Source of the DNA: an uncultured Prevotellaceae bacterium | Lineage (GTDB): Bacteria > Bacteroidota > Bacteroidia > Bacteroidales > Bacteroidaceae | Direction: 5' to 3' | Assembly (NCBI GenBank): GCA_902761605.1 | Contig: CACWLC010000012.1 | Span: 19,414-83,413 of the forward strand | DNA: 64,000 bases | In this document: positions 14,532 through 23,425 of the stretch, one piece after another | Layout: each line of letters starts with the position of its first letter | Position numbering within the stretch: the stretch's first letter is position 1 | Translations under genes and position numbers: made by a program | The notes under the pieces: model-generated | What the model saw: the letters and a program-made list of their open reading frames with translations, nothing else | Databases searched by the model: none | What the model was told of the DNA's origin: nothing

Positions 14532-17500
14532 CCTTACAGACAGTGAGAGCCGCCTCGAGAGAAGGAATATCAGAGACAACCATTGAGCGTTTGCCGTTGG
14601 CCTCACGGAGGTTACAGCGGTGAACGTTTTTTGTCATATACTCCAAGACACGTCCGAAGACATCGCTCTGATAGTAAGGACTGTTGGCATTGCTCACGAA
14701 ATAGAGATACATCTTTCCCTGTTTGAGCATGATCTTCTCTGCCCCGAGACGTTTGCCACAGACGCGCAGAGGCACCACGCGGATAAGTTCCTCTGCCACC
14801 TCGGGAATCTCGCCGAAGCGGTCGCGCAGACGACTGCGATAAGCCTCAAGGGCCGCGTCAAGGTTGTTGCTGCCGGCAAGGCTGTCGAGCTCGCGATATA
14901 GCAGCATGCGCTCGGAGTCGTTAGGAACGTATTGGTCGGGGAAATACATCTCGATGTCGGATTCGAGGGCGCAGTCGTCGACAAAGGCGATGTTGCCAGA
15001 AGGGCTAAACATCCTAGGATTCCTAGAATCCCTAGGAGAGCTATCTTTGGCTATTGCGGCTGATTCGGCCGCAGAGAACTCAGGCTCTTCGTTGCGCAAT
15101 TCGGCCATTGCCTGATTAAGGATCTTCTGATAGGTCTCATAGCCGAGGTCGGAGATGAAGCCTGACTGCTCAGAGCCGAGGAGATTGCCGGCACCTCGGA
15201 TGTCGAGATCCTGCATGGCGATGTTGATGCCGGAGCCGAGGTCGGAGAAGTTCTCGAGGGCTTCGAGACGGCGGCGAGACTCCGGATTGAGGGCTGCCAG
15301 AGGCGGAGCCAGGAGATAACAGAAGGCCTTGCGGTTGCCACGTCCCACACGTCCACGCATCTGATGGAGGTCGGAGAGTCCGAAGTTATGGGCTCCGTTG
15401 ATGATGATGGTATTGGCATTGGGGATGTCGATACCGTTCTCTACGATGGTGGTAGATAGCAGCACATCGTAGTCATAGTTGGAGAAATCGAGCACAATCT
15501 TCTCGAGCTCCTCAGGTTTCATCTGTCCGTGACCTATGGCCACACGGGCATCAGGGATATACTTATGTATCATCTCAGCGATATGAGTGAGGTCGCTGAT
15601 GCGGTTGTTGACGAAATACACCTGTCCGTTGCGCGACATCTCGAAGTTGATGGCATCGGTGATAATCTCCGCTCCGAAGGTATGTATCTCCGTCTGTATG
15701 GGATAGCGGTTGGGCGGAGGTGTCTGGATGACACTCAGGTCGCGGGCTCCCACGAGCGAGAACTGCAACGTACGAGGTATCGGAGTGGCCGACATGGTGA
15801 GAGTATCGACATTAGACTTCATCTGGCGAAGCTTCTCTTTAGTTGACACACCGAACTTCTGTTCCTCATCGATGATAAGCAGTCCGAGATCCTTGAACTT
15901 TACGCTCTTGCCGATGAGCTTATGAGTGCCGATGACGATGTCTATCTTTCCATCAGCGAGGTCTTTGAGCACCTCGGAGGTCTGTTTGGCAGACTTGGCA
16001 CGAGTGAGATAATCCACCCTTACAGGCATATCCTTCAGACGTCCGGAGAAAGTGCGATAGTGCTGATAGGCGAGCACTGTGGTAGGCACGAGCACAGCCA
16101 CCTGTTTGCCATCGCAGGCCGCCTTGAAAGCCGCACGCACAGCCACCTCAGTCTTTCCGAAGCCCACATCGCCACATACCAGACGGTCCATAGGCTTTGC
16201 CATCTCCATATCAGCCTTCACATCCTGAGTGGCCTTGAGCTGATCGGGGGTGTCCTCATAGAGGAAGCTGGCCTCGAGCTCGTTCTGTAGATATCCGTCG
16301 GGACTGAAAGCAAAACCCTTCTCACGACGACGCTTGGCATAGAGTTTGATGAGGTCGCGGGCGATATCCTTGATATGTTTCTTGGTGCGCTCCTTGAGTT
16401 TCACCCACTGGCCTGTGCCGAGGGTGGAGAGACGGGGAGGTTCGCCATTATCCTGCGACTTGTATTTCGACACCTTATAGAGAGCGTGGATAGAGACGTA
16501 GATGCTGTCGCCCTTCTGGTAGAGGATCTTTATCATCTCCTGATGCGTCTGCTGGCCTGCAGCGTTGGTGACAGGCATGCGGACAAGACCGCCGAACTTA
16601 CCTACGCCATGATCGACATGCACCACGAAATCGCCAATCTCAAACTGTTGGATTTCCTTGAGAGTGAGGGCCATCTTTCCGCTGCGGGCCTTGTCGCTCT
16701 TGAGGTTGTATTTGTGGAAACGGTCGAAAATCTGGTGGTCGGTGAAGATACAGACTTTGAGGTCGTCGTCGGAGAAGCCGTCGTGGAGGGTCTTGTTTAC
16801 AGGAGCAAAGGAAAGTTTAGAGGTTAAAATCTCCTGCAGTCGTTCGTTCTGTTTCTGGCTGTCGGCACATACGTAGATGGCATATCCCCGGAGCAGATAG
16901 TCCTCGAAGGTCTGTTTGAGAAGATCGAAATTCTTGTGGAAGAGCGGTTGCGGAGAGATATTGAACTGCAGAGTGGCATCAGGCTGCGACGAAGGACGAT
17001 GGCCGAACTCTATGCGACGGAACTTCTCGGCATCAGAAGCCCACTGGGCACCAGTGACGAGCTGAGACTCACGACGCAGCTGGCGCTCTATCTCACGCTG
17101 TTCCATCTCTGTGGCATTCTCCATCTGTTCCATGCGAGCCTGAGCGGAGAATCCCTCCTGATAGGTTCTTTCTATGGCATCGCGCACATAGAGGTAATCC
17201 TTCGTCACGAGGATAGTATCTGCAGGCACAAACGAGAGGAAAGCCACCTTATCCTCACTTATCGAGGTCAGCTCAGGCACTATCTCTACCCTATCCTTCT
17301 GTTCCTTAGAGAGCTGGTCTTCAACCTCGAAGGTGCGTATGGAATCGATATCGTCGCCGAAGAGGTCTACACGATAGGGATACTCGCAAGAGAATGAATA
17401 TACGTCGAGGATAGAGCCACGCAAGGCAAATTGTCCGGGTTCGTAGACATAGTCGACCTCACGGAATCCGAACTCCCTCAGGGTCTTGGTGACATCAGAG

Positions 17501-17997
17501 ATATCTACCCTCTGGTCTTTCTCAAGCACGAGAGTGCGCTCGTCGAGGTTTTTCTTTGAGACGACGAGCTCGGCAAGAGCCTCAGGGTAGGAAACGATGA
17601 AGGGACTTTGAACTTTGAACTTTGAGCTTTGAACTTTATGATTACCTGCAAGAGATGAGATGGCGGCGAGGACTTCGGTGCGGAGGATCTCGCTGGCGGC
17701 ATCGCGCTGGGCGTATTTCACGGCACGACGATAACTGGAGGGGAAGAACAGCACGTTTTTATCCCCGAGGAGCTGTGTGAGGTCGTGATAGAAATAGCCT
17801 GCCTCCTCAGCATCCTGAAGCACGAAAATCAGGGGGTGAGCACACTTGGAAGCAATGCTTCCGAACAACATCGGGGCACTGGAACCCAACAAGCCCTCGA
17901 GAAAAATCTTCTTTACCGAGGATTTCTCTATCGCTTTCGCCAATGCCGAAGCCTGCGGCAACTTGGCATATACATTCTCTAATTCCTGTATATTCAT
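14521..17997 (-). CDS. mfd: Transcription-repair coupling factor Mfd
   Basis: 1158 residues, the usual length. In order: UvrB-like N-terminal modules, a CarD-like RNA-polymerase-interacting domain ([17 protein letters not shown] region), RecG-like helicase motor with Walker [20 protein letters not shown] box ([12 protein letters not shown]), QMRGRVGRG motif VI, and the C-terminal TRCF domain. It removes stalled RNA polymerase and recruits UvrA. Near residues 118-130 the sequence [12 protein letters not shown] is encoded by a low-complexity repeat that also occurs at 18816-18850, an in-frame insertion in a loop. The promoter lies only about 14 bp upstream of the ATG, so the leader is very short. 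The 3' end overlaps the convergent lipoprotein gene. Confidence 0.96.
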   Translation of the reverse strand: MNIQELENVYAKLPQASALAKAIEKSSVKKIFLEGLLGSSAPMLFGSIASKCAHPLIFVLQDAEEAGYFYHDLTQLLGDKNVLFFPSSYRRAVKYAQRDAASEILRTEVLAAISSLAGNHKVQSSKFKVQSPFIVSYPEALAELVVSKKNLDERTLVLEKDQRVDISDVTKTLREFGFREVDYVYEPGQFALRGSILDVYSFSCEYPYRVDLFGDDIDSIRTFEVEDQLSKEQKDRVEIVPELTSISEDKVAFLSFVPADTILVTKDYLYVRDAIERTYQEGFSAQARMEQMENATEMEQREIERQLRRESQLVTGAQWASDAEKFRRIEFGHRPSSQPDATLQFNISPQPLFHKNFDLLKQTFEDYLLRGYAIYVCADSQKQNERLQEILTSKLSFAPVNKTLHDGFSDDDLKVCIFTDHQIFDRFHKYNLKSDKARSGKMALTLKEIQQFEIGDFVVHVDHGVGKFGGLVRMPVTNAAGQQTHQEMIKILYQKGDSIYVSIHALYKVSKYKSQDNGEPPRLSTLGTGQWVKLKERTKKHIKDIARDLIKLYAKRRREKGFAFSPDGYLQNELEASFLYEDTPDQLKATQDVKADMEMAKPMDRLVCGDVGFGKTEVAVRAAFKAACDGKQVAVLVPTTVLAYQHYRTFSGRLKDMPVRVDYLTRAKSAKQTSEVLKDLADGKIDIVIGTHKLIGKSVKFKDLGLLIIDEEQKFGVSTKEKLRQMKSNVDTLTMSATPIPRTLQFSLVGARDLSVIQTPPPNRYPIQTEIHTFGAEIITDAINFEMSRNGQVYFVNNRISDLTHIAEMIHKYIPDARVAIGHGQMKPEELEKIVLDFSNYDYDVLLSTTIVENGIDIPNANTIIINGAHNFGLSDLHQMRGRVGRGNRKAFCYLLAPPLAALNPESRRRLEALENFSDLGSGINIAMQDLDIRGAGNLLGSEQSGFISDLGYETYQKILNQAMAELRNEEPEFSAAESAAIAKDSSPRDSRNPRMFSPSGNIAFVDDCALESDIEMYFPDQYVPNDSERMLLYRELDSLAGSNNLDAALEAYRSRLRDRFGEIPEVAEELIRVVPLRVCGKRLGAEKIMLKQGKMYLYFVSNANSPYYQSDVFGRVLEYMTKNVHRCNLREANGKRSMVVSDIPSLEAALTVCKAIC
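17612..17646 (+). repeat. 35-bp dispersed repeat, copy inside mfd
   Basis: Identical over 35 bp, same orientation, to 18816-18850. It is built from ACTTTGA/GCTTTGA units. Here it is translated on the minus strand as part of the KVQSSKFKV segment of Mfd. An extra unit precedes it (17606-17611). Confidence 0.92.
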
Positions 17998-18010
17998 CTT
18001 AAAATCGCTG

Positions 18011-18018
18011 CAAAATTA
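18011..18018 (-). promoter_or_regulatory. -7 box for mfd
   Basis: Minus strand TAATTTTG, followed by CAGCG, 14 bp before the ATG at 17997, giving a 5' leader of only about 7 nt. Confidence 0.72.
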
Positions 18019-18050
18019 CACATTTTTTTGTTTATAAAAAAAATAATTAG

Positions 18051-18058
18051 TAACTTTG
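18051..18058 (+). promoter_or_regulatory. -7 box for the glycosyltransferase operon
   Basis: TAACTTTG (followed by CGCC) overlaps the TTG that a longest-ORF call would use, so the true start must be the ATG at 18080. Confidence 0.72.
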
Positions 18059-18079
18059 CGCCAAAATTATAAGAAGTAT

Positions 18080-18823
18080 ATGCACGAAAGCGACAGTATC
18101 GTTATAATTCCGACCTATAACGAGAAAGAAAATATAGAAAAAATCATCCGGGCGGTGTTCGGACTGCAGAAGTGTTTCCATATCCTCGTGATTGACGACG
18201 GTTCACCCGACGGCACCGCAGCGATAGTGAAGAAACTCATGGCCGACGAGTTTGGCGACCGTCTCTTTATCCTTGAGCGCAGTGGAAAGCTGGGACTGGG
18301 AACGGCCTATATCACAGGATTCAAATGGGCGCTGGAGCACAAATACGACTATATCTTCGAGATGGATGCCGACTTCAGTCATGACCCCAACGACCTACCA
18401 CGACTCTACAGTGCCTGTCATGACGAGGGTTACGACCTGGCTATCGGAAGCCGTTATGTGACGGGAGTGAATGTAGTAAACTGGCCTATCGGACGTGTGC
18501 TGATGTCGTATTTCGCATCGAAGTACGTGAGGATAGTGACAGGATTCAAGGTTCACGACACCACTGCCGGATTCAAATGCTATAAGCGCAGGGTGCTCGA
18601 GACCATCGAGTTAGACAAGATACGTTTCAAGGGCTACGGATTCCAGATAGAGATGAAATACACCGCCTATAAGATAGGATTCAAGATCAAGGAGGTGAGT
18701 GTGATCTTCGTTAACCGCAGGGAGGGAACGAGTAAGATGTCGGGAGGAATCTTTGGCGAGGCGTTCTTCGGAGTGATGAGACTCAGATGGGACGGCTGGA
18801 CGAGGAAGTACCCGAAACTTTGA
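18080..18823 (+). CDS. Polyprenol-phosphate sugar synthase, GT2 family (DPM1-like)
   Basis: 247 residues from the ATG at 18080 (start MHESDSIVIIPTYNE). It has the GT2 nucleotide-binding start IIPTYNEKENI, VIDDGSPDGTA, the metal-binding FEMDADFSHDP, and GSRYVTG, all as in dolichol/polyprenol-phosphate mannose synthases. There is no C-terminal membrane extension, so this is the short soluble DPM1 form. It would load a sugar onto a lipid phosphate carrier on the cytoplasmic face for later glycosylation or envelope assembly. It is followed 19 nt later by plsC and then a membrane phosphoesterase, forming an envelope-biogenesis operon. Its stop codon lies within a dispersed repeat. Confidence 0.9.
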   Translation: MHESDSIVIIPTYNEKENIEKIIRAVFGLQKCFHILVIDDGSPDGTAAIVKKLMADEFGDRLFILERSGKLGLGTAYITGFKWALEHKYDYIFEMDADFSHDPNDLPRLYSACHDEGYDLAIGSRYVTGVNVVNWPIGRVLMSYFASKYVRIVTGFKVHDTTAGFKCYKRRVLETIELDKIRFKGYGFQIEMKYTAYKIGFKIKEVSVIFVNRREGTSKMSGGIFGEAFFGVMRLRWDGWTRKYPKL

Positions 18824-18850
18824 ACTTTGAGCTTTGAACTTTATGATTAC
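18816..18850 (+). repeat. 35-bp dispersed repeat, copy at the GT2/plsC junction
   Basis: Identical to 17612-17646. This copy carries the TGA stop of the glycosyltransferase (18821-18823) and the ATG start of plsC (18843-18845). Confidence 0.92.
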
Positions 18851-19604
18851 TCTGTTATATAGGATTTATCAGTTGTTTATAGGATTGCCGTTGCTGGTGA
18901 TCCTTACTATTATTACTGCACTTGAGGTGGGGATAGGAACGACGATAGGTAATGGACACTTCTGGGGATACTACCCGGGACACTGGTGGGGAAAGCTGAT
19001 ACTTAAGCTGTTTCTTATCCCAGTGAAGGTAGAGGGACGTGAGAACCTGGAGAAAGACCAGAGCTATGTCTTCGTGGCCAATCATCAGGGATCATTCGAC
19101 ATCTTCATTATCTACGGACATCTGAACCGCAACTTCAAGTGGATGATGAAACATCAGTTGAGGAAGATTCCGTTTGTGGGTTATGCCTGTGAGAAGTCGC
19201 ATCAGATAATGGTCGACAAGCGAGGTCCAAGCAAGATACGCAAGACCTACGAGGATGCGCGAGAGATTCTGAAGGAAGGCTACTCTGTGACGGTATTCCC
19301 CGAGGGTGCCCGCAGTTTTACAGGCCACATGGCACACTTCAAGAAAGGAGCCTTCGCTCTGGCCGACGAGTTGCAGTTGCCTGTGGTGCCTCTCACCATC
19401 AACGGCAGTTTCGACATCCTGCCACGCATGAAGGGTTTTAACTTCATCAACTGGCATCCGATGAAACTCACCATCCATCAGCCGATATACCCCACAGGTC
19501 AAGGACCTGAGAATGTAGAAGCCACCCTCCGTCAGGCATACGACTCAGTGATGTCGAGCCTCGATGAGAAGTACCAAGGAATGGTGGAAAACCCAGACCA
19601 ATAA
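18843..19604 (+). CDS. plsC: 1-acyl-sn-glycerol-3-phosphate acyltransferase
   Basis: 253 residues from the ATG at 18843; the longer frame uses a TTG inside the repeat. An N-terminal membrane helix is followed by the acyltransferase motifs NHQGSFD (H-x4-D catalytic box), the substrate motif FPEGARSFTGHM and VPLTINGSF. It makes phosphatidic acid from lysophosphatidic acid at the cytoplasmic membrane. It is second in the operon, between the polyprenyl sugar synthase and the metallophosphoesterase. Confidence 0.93.
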   Translation: MITLLYRIYQLFIGLPLLVILTIITALEVGIGTTIGNGHFWGYYPGHWWGKLILKLFLIPVKVEGRENLEKDQSYVFVANHQGSFDIFIIYGHLNRNFKWMMKHQLRKIPFVGYACEKSHQIMVDKRGPSKIRKTYEDAREILKEGYSVTVFPEGARSFTGHMAHFKKGAFALADELQLPVVPLTINGSFDILPRMKGFNFINWHPMKLTIHQPIYPTGQGPENVEATLRQAYDSVMSSLDEKYQGMVENPDQ

Positions 19605-19616
19605 TTCTCCGTTTGT

Positions 19617-20828
19617 ATGATTGCAAGAGCACCATATCTGTTTCTTCTGCTGATAATCATCCCTGATATCTATTTCGACCTGCATTACTGGAGGCATAAG
19701 TATCAGACTGAGAAGCGACTGTTGAGATGGTTGCCCACAATATTGATGGTGGCATATACCATCTATCTCACCTACGAGTCAAACTTCATCCCAGAGCCAC
19801 CATACATTATTTATATTTATCTCTTCCTGTTAGGACTGATAACCATTCCGAAGATGGTGTATATGCTCTGTTCCATAATAGGACTCGGATGCAGCAAACT
19901 CTTTCACAGGAAGAAGTCATCGCACAAATCACGCAACTGGGGCAACCTGGTGGGATGGGTATGTGTGCTGTTTATATGGTATATACTCTTCTATGGGTCG
20001 TTTATAGGCTTCAAAAAGCTGGAGGTGAATCGTCAGACGTACAGTTCTGAGGCAGTGCCGCAAGCCTTCGACGGATATAGGATAGTGCAATTCTCGGATG
20101 CTCATGTGGGGTCGTATACCGGAAGCAGGCAGGAGATCTTAAAGCAAGCCATCGACAGAATCAATGCCCTACATCCTGACATGATTGTGTTTACCGGTGA
20201 CCTGCAGAACACCCATCCTCAAGAGATATACGAACATCTTGACATACTTGCCAGTCTGAAGGCGAAGGATGGTGTATATTCCGTACTCGGCAATCACGAC
20301 TATGCATGCTATATTGACGTCAATGATGCCCAGAAGGTGGCCAATGAGAGGGAGACAGTAAGTCTTCAGCGTCAGGCAGGCTGGAATGTGCTACTTAACT
20401 CCCATCGCATTATAGAACGCAGCAATGCCAGTAATGGTGCCAAAGGGAAATCATATCTCGTTGTCGCAGGAATGGAGAACGACGGCACAGGCTCTCGATC
20501 TCCAAAGAAAGGAAACATCAAGAAAGCCCTCAACGGCATAAAGACATCTAAAGACGCCTTTATCCTGATGCTGGAACACGACCCCTCTGCGTGGCGACGT
20601 ATAGTAGTGCCCGACGGCAGATCTCATCTCACACTCAGCGGACATACCCATAGGATGCAGTTTGCACTCTTTGACTGGAGTCCGCTATCGGTAATCAACA
20701 AAGAGGCTTACGGATGGTTCCATGAGGGAGAACAGTCGCTCTTAGTGACAGCAGGCATCGGAGGACTTATCCCCTTCCGATTCGGAGCTACCGGAGAGAT
20801 AGTGGAAATCACACTACGAAAGAAATAA
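19617..20828 (+). CDS. Membrane-anchored metallophosphoesterase
   Basis: 403 residues. About four hydrophobic segments lie in the first 150 residues, then a calcineurin-like phosphoesterase domain with all the metal-binding blocks: QFSDAHVGS, FTGDLQN, LGNHDYA, LEHDPSAW and SGHTHRMQ. Proteins of this YkuE/YaeI-like architecture act on envelope phospholipids or UDP-sugar lipids, but the substrate cannot be read from sequence. It lies 12 nt after plsC, suggesting a lipid-related job. Confidence 0.9.
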   Translation: MIARAPYLFLLLIIIPDIYFDLHYWRHKYQTEKRLLRWLPTILMVAYTIYLTYESNFIPEPPYIIYIYLFLLGLITIPKMVYMLCSIIGLGCSKLFHRKKSSHKSRNWGNLVGWVCVLFIWYILFYGSFIGFKKLEVNRQTYSSEAVPQAFDGYRIVQFSDAHVGSYTGSRQEILKQAIDRINALHPDMIVFTGDLQNTHPQEIYEHLDILASLKAKDGVYSVLGNHDYACYIDVNDAQKVANERETVSLQRQAGWNVLLNSHRIIERSNASNGAKGKSYLVVAGMENDGTGSRSPKKGNIKKALNGIKTSKDAFILMLEHDPSAWRRIVVPDGRSHLTLSGHTHRMQFALFDWSPLSVINKEAYGWFHEGEQSLLVTAGIGGLIPFRFGATGEIVEITLRKK

Positions 20829-20830
20829 AA

Positions 20831-20858
20831 ATTGGCGCCCGAGTTGAGCGCCAATTTC
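20831..20858. terminator. Bidirectional terminator between the phosphoesterase and GH51 genes
   Basis: ATTGGCGC (20831-20838) pairs with GCGCCAAT (20848-20855), with A-rich and T-rich flanks, between two converging stop codons. Confidence 0.9.
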
Positions 20859-20866
20859 TTATTATC

Positions 20867-22882
20867 TTATTTCTTAATCTTATATAAACGGAACGTCATT
20901 GCAGGGATGTCGTCAGTGAGTAATGTTGCATCCTTGCCAGCATCAACAGAGATGGTGCCATTCTTGGGAGTGATCTTCTCGGGATTGTCGAGGGTATTCT
21001 CATCATCCATACCATTATGAGATAGGGTGATGGTCTCGGCAGTACGAGTGCCCTTCATGCCTACAAGCTTCACTGAAACAGGCTGCGGCTGCCTAGAGGT
21101 GTTGATGATCTTGATGATCACCTCACCGGTATTCTTGTCGAAGACAGAAGAAGCGAAGAGTCCGTCCTGTCCCGGCTGTCCTGCGATAGGCTGTTTGTTC
21201 ATCGTCATACGGAGAACGTTGGTGCCCTTGTTGACAGCATACATCTGCTGAACATAGTAGCTGCAAGACTTAAACATACGGAGGTTGTCGTACCAGATAA
21301 GGTCTGGACGCCACTGCCAACCCTCTACGTGAGCGAAGAGAGGAGCATAGGCTGTCATATACACTACATCGGCATTACGTTCCATATCAGTCATGAAGGC
21401 TGCCTCGAGGATAGATGCCTCGTAGTGGTTCCACTTGTGCTTGTTCTTTCCGTGACATGCATACTCGCCGGCAAACACCTTCGGACCCTTACGATCATAG
21501 TGTTCATAGCGCAGTCCGCCACAGAACTCACCATATCTCGCCTTTCCTGCCTCATTACCCAAGAACCAGTCCTCGTTACGATAGAAATGCTCATCCACAA
21601 GGTCAGCCTTAAGTTTCTTCATGGCTTCCCAGCCCTTCTCGAACATCTTACCCTCAGAGTCAGGACCGCTGGTACCTACAATTTGGATGTTGGGATACTT
21701 AGCCTTGATGGCAGCCACAAACGGCTCCAGACGCTTGAAGTAGAGATCATCCCACTGCTCATTACCTACACCAATGAACTTCATGTTGAAAGGCTCGGGA
21801 TGGCCCATCTCAGCACGGATCTTACCCCACTGAGAGTCTGCAGGACCATTGGCGAACTCAATAAGGTCGAGACAGTCCTGGATATATGGCTGCAGCTGAT
21901 CGTAAGGAACATGCGCAGAGTCGTCGTTCCAGTTCTGGAACTGACAAGCCATACCTACATTCAGCACAGGCAGAGGCTCAGCACCGATATCCTCTGAGAG
22001 TTGGAAGAACTCGAAGAATCCGAGACCATAAGACTGGAAATAGTCAGGATAGAAACGGTACGGGAAGGTATACTCCCAGCGATTCTCGTTGAGAGGACGG
22101 TTCTCTACAGGACCGATGGTATTCTTCCATTGATAACGGGTCTTAAGGTCTACACCCTCAACGATACATCCTCCAGGGAATCTGAGCAGTCCGGGATTCT
22201 CATCAGCAAGAGCCTGAGCAAGGTCGCGACGCATACCGTTCTTGCGATTTTTGAAGGTGTTAACAGGGAAGAGACTGATGTGCTCGAGGTCTACACCATT
22301 CTTGCCCCTGAGGAAGATACGTAGCTGACCCTTTGCGATGGTACGAGGAGACTTGATCACCTGCTCATACTGTTTCCATTCAGTAGATGCGATTGTGATA
22401 GTGTCGGAAGTGAACTGCTGGTTCTCTTCCATAGTTGCACGATCAATGAACTGCACGATAATCTTTGCCTCACCCTTAGGAGCTCTCGCCCATACGGAGA
22501 AGCGATAATCCTCACCCTTATGGAGTCCGATGCCGAAGAATCCGTTATTAGAGATTCCCGAGCGACGCTCATTATGTCCGGGATAGCGCAATCTCAGATA
22601 ATGGGGACAACGCTCGAATGGTCCGTCGTCCTCAATCTCGAAATCTCCGAAAGCCTCCCATCCCATAAGATGATCGGGAAACTCGAAGGAACGGTTCTTC
22701 ACTAACTCACCATACAAACCACCATCTGCAGCATAATTGATGTCCTCAAAGAAAAGACCATACATCGTTGGTTGTACTGGTGCTCCGAGTTTTTTTGTGT
22801 TTACCTCCATCATGTGGCTCTGAGCCGACAGAGAGAGACATGAAACGAGTGCAAAGGCACAAGATAAAAATCTTAATTTCAT
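20867..22882 (-). CDS. Alpha-L-arabinofuranosidase, GH51
   Basis: 671 residues with a signal peptide (LVSCLSLSAQ). An N-terminal carbohydrate-binding-like region (about residues 60-210) precedes the GH51 barrel; FIGVGNEQWDD carries the acid/base Glu and VFAGEYACHG the nucleophile Glu, and a C-terminal beta-sandwich ends in IPAMTFRLYKIK. It releases arabinofuranose from arabinan, arabinoxylan or pectin side chains, probably in the periplasm. It is monocistronic with its own promoter and is not next to a SusC/D pair, but would complement the pectin locus at 54319. Confidence 0.93.
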   Translation of the reverse strand: MKLRFLSCAFALVSCLSLSAQSHMMEVNTKKLGAPVQPTMYGLFFEDINYAADGGLYGELVKNRSFEFPDHLMGWEAFGDFEIEDDGPFERCPHYLRLRYPGHNERRSGISNNGFFGIGLHKGEDYRFSVWARAPKGEAKIIVQFIDRATMEENQQFTSDTITIASTEWKQYEQVIKSPRTIAKGQLRIFLRGKNGVDLEHISLFPVNTFKNRKNGMRRDLAQALADENPGLLRFPGGCIVEGVDLKTRYQWKNTIGPVENRPLNENRWEYTFPYRFYPDYFQSYGLGFFEFFQLSEDIGAEPLPVLNVGMACQFQNWNDDSAHVPYDQLQPYIQDCLDLIEFANGPADSQWGKIRAEMGHPEPFNMKFIGVGNEQWDDLYFKRLEPFVAAIKAKYPNIQIVGTSGPDSEGKMFEKGWEAMKKLKADLVDEHFYRNEDWFLGNEAGKARYGEFCGGLRYEHYDRKGPKVFAGEYACHGKNKHKWNHYEASILEAAFMTDMERNADVVYMTAYAPLFAHVEGWQWRPDLIWYDNLRMFKSCSYYVQQMYAVNKGTNVLRMTMNKQPIAGQPGQDGLFASSVFDKNTGEVIIKIINTSRQPQPVSVKLVGMKGTRTAETITLSHNGMDDENTLDNPEKITPKNGTISVDAGKDATLLTDDIPAMTFRLYKIKK

Positions 22883-22926
22883 CGTTATTTAGTTTAGAAG
22901 TTACTACTTTCGCCAGTTTGTTGATG

Positions 22927-22934
22927 CAAAATTA
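22927..22934 (-). promoter_or_regulatory. -7 box for the GH51 gene
   Basis: Minus strand TAATTTTG followed by CATC, 45 bp before the start at 22882. Confidence 0.72.
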
Positions 22935-22977
22935 GTTAAAAAATCGATGATTTGCTTGTTTTTTCAGATAAAAGATG

Positions 22978-22985
22978 TAATTTTG
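22978..22985 (+). promoter_or_regulatory. -7 box for the response regulator/HerA operon
   Basis: TAATTTTG followed by TGAAA, 66 bp before the start at 23051. Confidence 0.68.
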
Positions 22986-23050
22986 TGAAATATTAAGAGT
23001 TCATTGAGAATATTACGAACTACAATCTAGATTAATTTAAAGGAAAAGAT

Positions 23051-23407
23051 ATGAAGAAAATCTTAGTAGCAGAAGACAATGACAGCAATTTTATCCTAAT
23101 GACGTATATTCTGAAGAAGTTCTATCAGTTTGAGCGTGCAAAGAACGGACAGGAAGCTGTAGACATGGTGGAAAAGGGGGAATACGACCTTGTGCTTATG
23201 GACATCAAGATGCCCATTATGGATGGTCTTGAAGCCACGAAGAAGATCAAGGAGACTCATCCCTCACTGCCCATCATTGCACTGACAGCAAATGCTTTTG
23301 ACAGTGACCGCCAGATGGCATTCGATGCAGGTTGCGATGAGTTTCTCTCAAAACCTATCAGTAGCGATCTATGCCTTAGGACAATTGCAAAAGTCTTAGG
23401 AGAATAA
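23051..23407 (+). CDS. Single-domain response regulator
   Basis: 118 residues consisting only of a receiver domain: acidic pair in VAEDND, phospho-acceptor Asp51 in VLMDIKMP, Thr79, and Lys101 in LSKPIS. The sequence resembles receiver domains detached from hybrid kinases. With no output domain it should act through protein-protein contact (CheY-like or phosphorelay shuttle). It lies 18 nt before the HerA-like ATPase gene and no kinase is adjacent. Confidence 0.93.
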   Translation: MKKILVAEDNDSNFILMTYILKKFYQFERAKNGQEAVDMVEKGEYDLVLMDIKMPIMDGLEATKKIKETHPSLPIIALTANAFDSDRQMAFDAGCDEFLSKPISSDLCLRTIAKVLGE

Positions 23408-23425
23408 TTAAAAAATATAGAATTA

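Noticed and set aside
18056-18079. Upstream TTG start for the glycosyltransferase
   Set aside because: The TTG is part of the -7 promoter element, so it cannot be in the mRNA; the ATG at 18080 is preferred.
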